This document shows, in pieces, positions 12,295 to 13,440 of a DNA stretch of 13,440 nt. This DNA is from Chloroflexota bacterium. GTDB taxonomy: Bacteria; Chloroflexota; Anaerolineae; JACRMK01. The position numbers and the translations under genes are program-made. Each line of letters opens with the position of its first letter. The first letter of the stretch is position 1. The notes beneath the pieces were generated by a model, which did no database searches, had not been told where the DNA came from, and saw only the letters and a list, made by a program, of their open reading frames with translations. The DNA is taken from the NCBI GenBank assembly GCA_016200765.1, contig JACQEC010000194.1, positions 1 through 13,440 on the forward strand, written 5' to 3'.

Positions 12295-13440
12295 ATGCAG
12301 CACAGGACCGACAAGCCGAGTGAACCCGTCGCGCTGAGCGTCGTCAACCCGCGCGCCGCCGGTTTGGACATCGGCAGCGCCGAGATCTGGGTGGCGGTGC
12401 CGGCGGAGCGTGACCCCAAGCCAGTGCGCCCGTTCGGGACGTTTACCCCGGATCTGTACGCGCTGGCCGACTGGCTGGCAGCCTGTGGCGTCACGACGGT
12501 GGCGATGGAATCGACTGGCGTCTACTGGATTCCGATCTATGAACTGCTCGAAGCGCGCGGCTTCGAGGTCTACCTGGTCAACGCCCGGCACATCAAGAAC
12601 GTGCCGGGGCGCAAGAGCGACGTGCAGGACTGCCAGTGGATCCAACGTCTGCACAGCTTCGGCCTGCTGAGCAAGTCGTTCCGGCCGGAAGACGAAATGG
12701 TCGTCTTGCGCGCCTACTTGCGTCATCGCGCCGAACTGATCGAGCACCGCGCCGCGCACATTCAGCACATGCAGAAAGCCTTGCAGCAGATGAACCTGCA
12801 GCTGACGCAGGTGCTCAAAGACATCACGGGTCTGACCGGCTTGCAGATCATCCGCGCGATCGTGGCGGGCGAACGCGATGCGGTCAGGCTGGGGCAACTG
12901 CGCGACCCGCACTGCAAGCATAGCAGCGATCAGATCGCCAAAGCCTTGACGGGCAGCTATCGCGCGGAGCATCTATTTACCTTGAAGCAGGCGCTGAGCC
13001 TGTATGACGCCTACACGGCGCAGTTGACGGAGTGTGACGTGGAGATCGAGCGGCAGTTCAGCGCGCTCAAGCCGGAACACGACGAGCAGTTGCCGCCGCT
13101 GGACCCTAGCGACAAGCGCGACAGCCACAGCAAGAATGGGCCGAGCTACGATGCGCGCAGTCTGCTGTACCAGTGGCTGGGGGTCGATCTGGTCGCGCTG
13201 GATGGCTTGAATGCCAGCAGCGTCACGACCCTGCTGAGTGAGCTGGGTCCGGATCTGGAGGCGTTTCCCACGGTCAAGCACTTTTGCTCCTGGCTGCATC
13301 TGGCGCCACACAACGACATCTCGGGTGGCAAAGTCTTGCGCAGTCGCACGCTCAAGGCGCAGAACCGCGCCGGACAGGTCTTCCGACTGGCGGCGCGCTC
13401 GGTCAGTCGCAGCCAGTCGGCCTTTGGCGCCTACTACCGG
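12295..13440 (+). CDS. IS110-family transposase (partial, runs off the window end)
   Basis: An open frame of 382 codons begins at ATG 12295, 7 nt after AGGAGG (12282-12287), and is still open at the last base. The N-terminal DEDD RuvC-like domain shows D25 in GLDIGSAEIWVAV, E72 in AMESTGVYWIP, and D109 and D112 in GRKSDVQDCQW. A long helical middle region (RAHIQHMQKALQQMN-like heptads near 150-170) is the family's coiled coil. The Transposase_20 C-terminal part has HFCSWLHLAPHNDISGGK, where the Ser of SGG (S343) lies in the region holding the family's nucleophilic serine. Such enzymes recombine DNA under guidance of a bridge RNA. IS110-type elements usually leave no long inverted repeats, so the element's boundaries are not fixed here. 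The part seen looks intact. Confidence 0.92.
   Translation, partial: MQHRTDKPSEPVALSVVNPRAAGLDIGSAEIWVAVPAERDPKPVRPFGTFTPDLYALADWLAACGVTTVAMESTGVYWIPIYELLEARGFEVYLVNARHIKNVPGRKSDVQDCQWIQRLHSFGLLSKSFRPEDEMVVLRAYLRHRAELIEHRAAHIQHMQKALQQMNLQLTQVLKDITGLTGLQIIRAIVAGERDAVRLGQLRDPHCKHSSDQIAKALTGSYRAEHLFTLKQALSLYDAYTAQLTECDVEIERQFSALKPEHDEQLPPLDPSDKRDSHSKNGPSYDARSLLYQWLGVDLVALDGLNASSVTTLLSELGPDLEAFPTVKHFCSWLHLAPHNDISGGKVLRSRTLKAQNRAGQVFRLAARSVSRSQSAFGAYYR

Noticed and set aside
12238..12972. A 244-codon minus-strand open frame
   Set aside because: It is antisense to the IS110 transposase, which has clear catalytic residues on the plus strand.
1..13440. CRISPR arrays, tRNA and rRNA genes
   Set aside because: I saw no regularly spaced direct DNA repeats and no tRNA- or rRNA-like sequence. 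The 57-nt periodicity at 8584-10319 is at protein level in coding DNA.

Overview
The window is a mosaic, GC-rich accessory region. It looks like DNA from a member of the Chloroflexota. That guess rests on the style of three proteins: the ECF sigma factor with its N-terminal 'NPRTNAEWLHDLRS' segment, the zinc-ribbon insertion-element protein, and the IS110-type transposase starting 'NPRAAGLDIG'. It is a family-style judgement, not a search result.

Layout. (1) Positions 1-733 hold gene debris. On the minus strand, one open frame joins an ISAzo13-like transposase N-terminus to a RadC C-terminus. On the plus strand lies the C-terminal half of an isochorismatase-type cysteine hydrolase. (2) Positions 811-1991 are a degenerate IS3-family element. 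It has orfA, an A7 slippery site, and an orfB broken by an internal TGA and cut off at its 3' end. (3) Positions 1995-6015 are a mercury-resistance operon. A textbook MerR-type promoter (TTGACA, 19-bp spacer, TAGAGT) precedes a merR reduced to its DNA-binding part. That remnant reads in frame into a CopZ-type zinc/[2Fe-2S] metallochaperone. Then follow merA, a MerE-like transporter, a membrane-anchored thioredoxin-like protein and a CcdA-like membrane thiol carrier. (4) Positions 6077-6399 are a 323-bp MITE-like element with 24-bp terminal inverted repeats around a truncated zinc-ribbon transposase gene. (5) Positions 6416-10418 are a second plus-strand cluster: ECF sigma factor, small zinc-binding anti-sigma-like protein, two unknown membrane proteins and an unknown soluble Met-rich protein. 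The last three share tandem repeats of exactly 19 residues with the pattern LPxxxRxxMMxxxMxxLAE. (6) Positions 10449-10498 hold a strong hairpin/pseudoknot candidate. After it come a small winged-helix-like protein and an EamA/DMT-family transporter. (7) An IS110-family transposase begins at 12295 and runs off the window. Its upstream region holds an isolated TATAAT and hairpins consistent with a bridge RNA.

How the genes work together. In the mer operon, MerE would bring Hg(II) into the cell, the CopZ-like protein could hold or pass thiophilic metal, and MerA would reduce Hg(II) to Hg(0). CcdA and the thioredoxin-like protein would carry reducing equivalents across the membrane to thiols outside. 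Loss of the MerR sensing domain suggests altered or lost mercury control.

The second cluster is the best candidate for an undescribed system. A sigma/anti-sigma pair is followed by three proteins linked by the 19-residue helical repeat, two in the membrane and one soluble with a Gly-Met-rich tail. I do not recognise the family, and its function is unknown.
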